Assembly (NCBI GenBank): GCA_900549675.1
Contig: URPG01000104.1
Coordinates: 1-7,285, forward strand
Length of the DNA stretch: 7,285 nucleotides
Source of the DNA: an uncultured Oscillospiraceae bacterium
Lineage (GTDB): Bacteria > Bacillota > Clostridia > Oscillospirales > Acutalibacteraceae
Reading direction: 5' to 3'
Below the pieces are notes generated by a model that saw only the letters and a program-made list of their open reading frames with translations, ran no database searches and had not been told where the DNA came from. A program made the position numbers and the translations under genes. Shown here one piece after another: positions 7,285 to 7,285 of this stretch (the stretch's first letter is position 1; each line of letters begins with the position of its first letter).

Positions 7285-7285
7285 G

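Overview
The window looks like part of a low-GC Gram-positive chromosome, most likely an anaerobic Clostridia member of the Lachnospiraceae/Oscillospiraceae type. This rests on the AT-rich composition, strong AGGAGG-type ribosome sites, tight gene packing, an ABC exporter pair of a style common in Clostridia, and mannan enzymes that resemble the Ruminococcus albus and Roseburia versions. The taxon is inferred by recognition, not by a search.

Left half, + strand (bases 2-3611): two overlapping genes encode the halves of a heterodimeric ABC exporter, each a membrane domain fused to an ATPase domain. The first is cut by the left window edge. Their ATPase motifs are complementary. One composite ATP site is canonical. 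The other has lost the catalytic Glu, the H-loop His, one Walker A Gly and a signature Gly, as in the TM287/288, BmrCD and LmrCD type. A strong hairpin terminator (3626-3663) ends this operon. The exported substrate cannot be read from the sequence.

Middle (3612-3801): a short AT-rich convergent intergenic region that holds the terminator and no gene.

Right half, - strand (7284 down to 3802): four tightly coupled genes. In transcription order they are the last 25 codons of an unidentified, probably membrane protein (its stop overlaps the next start as ATGA), cellobiose 2-epimerase, a GH130 subfamily 1 4-O-beta-D-mannosyl-D-glucose phosphorylase (11-bp overlap), and a CE2-type SGNH acetyl esterase (9-bp gap). 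None of the three complete proteins has a signal peptide, so they should act in the cytoplasm. Together they form the known intracellular end of beta-mannan use. The esterase would strip acetyl groups from imported manno-oligosaccharides, the epimerase would turn beta-1,4-mannobiose into mannosyl-glucose, and the phosphorylase would split that with phosphate into mannose 1-phosphate and glucose. Importer, mannanase and regulator genes would be expected upstream, beyond the right edge.

I saw no RNA genes, CRISPR arrays, insertion sequences or phage genes. All reading frames are intact apart from the two cut by the window edges. I did not find a convincing undescribed system; the most informative content is the mannan cassette and the asymmetric transporter.
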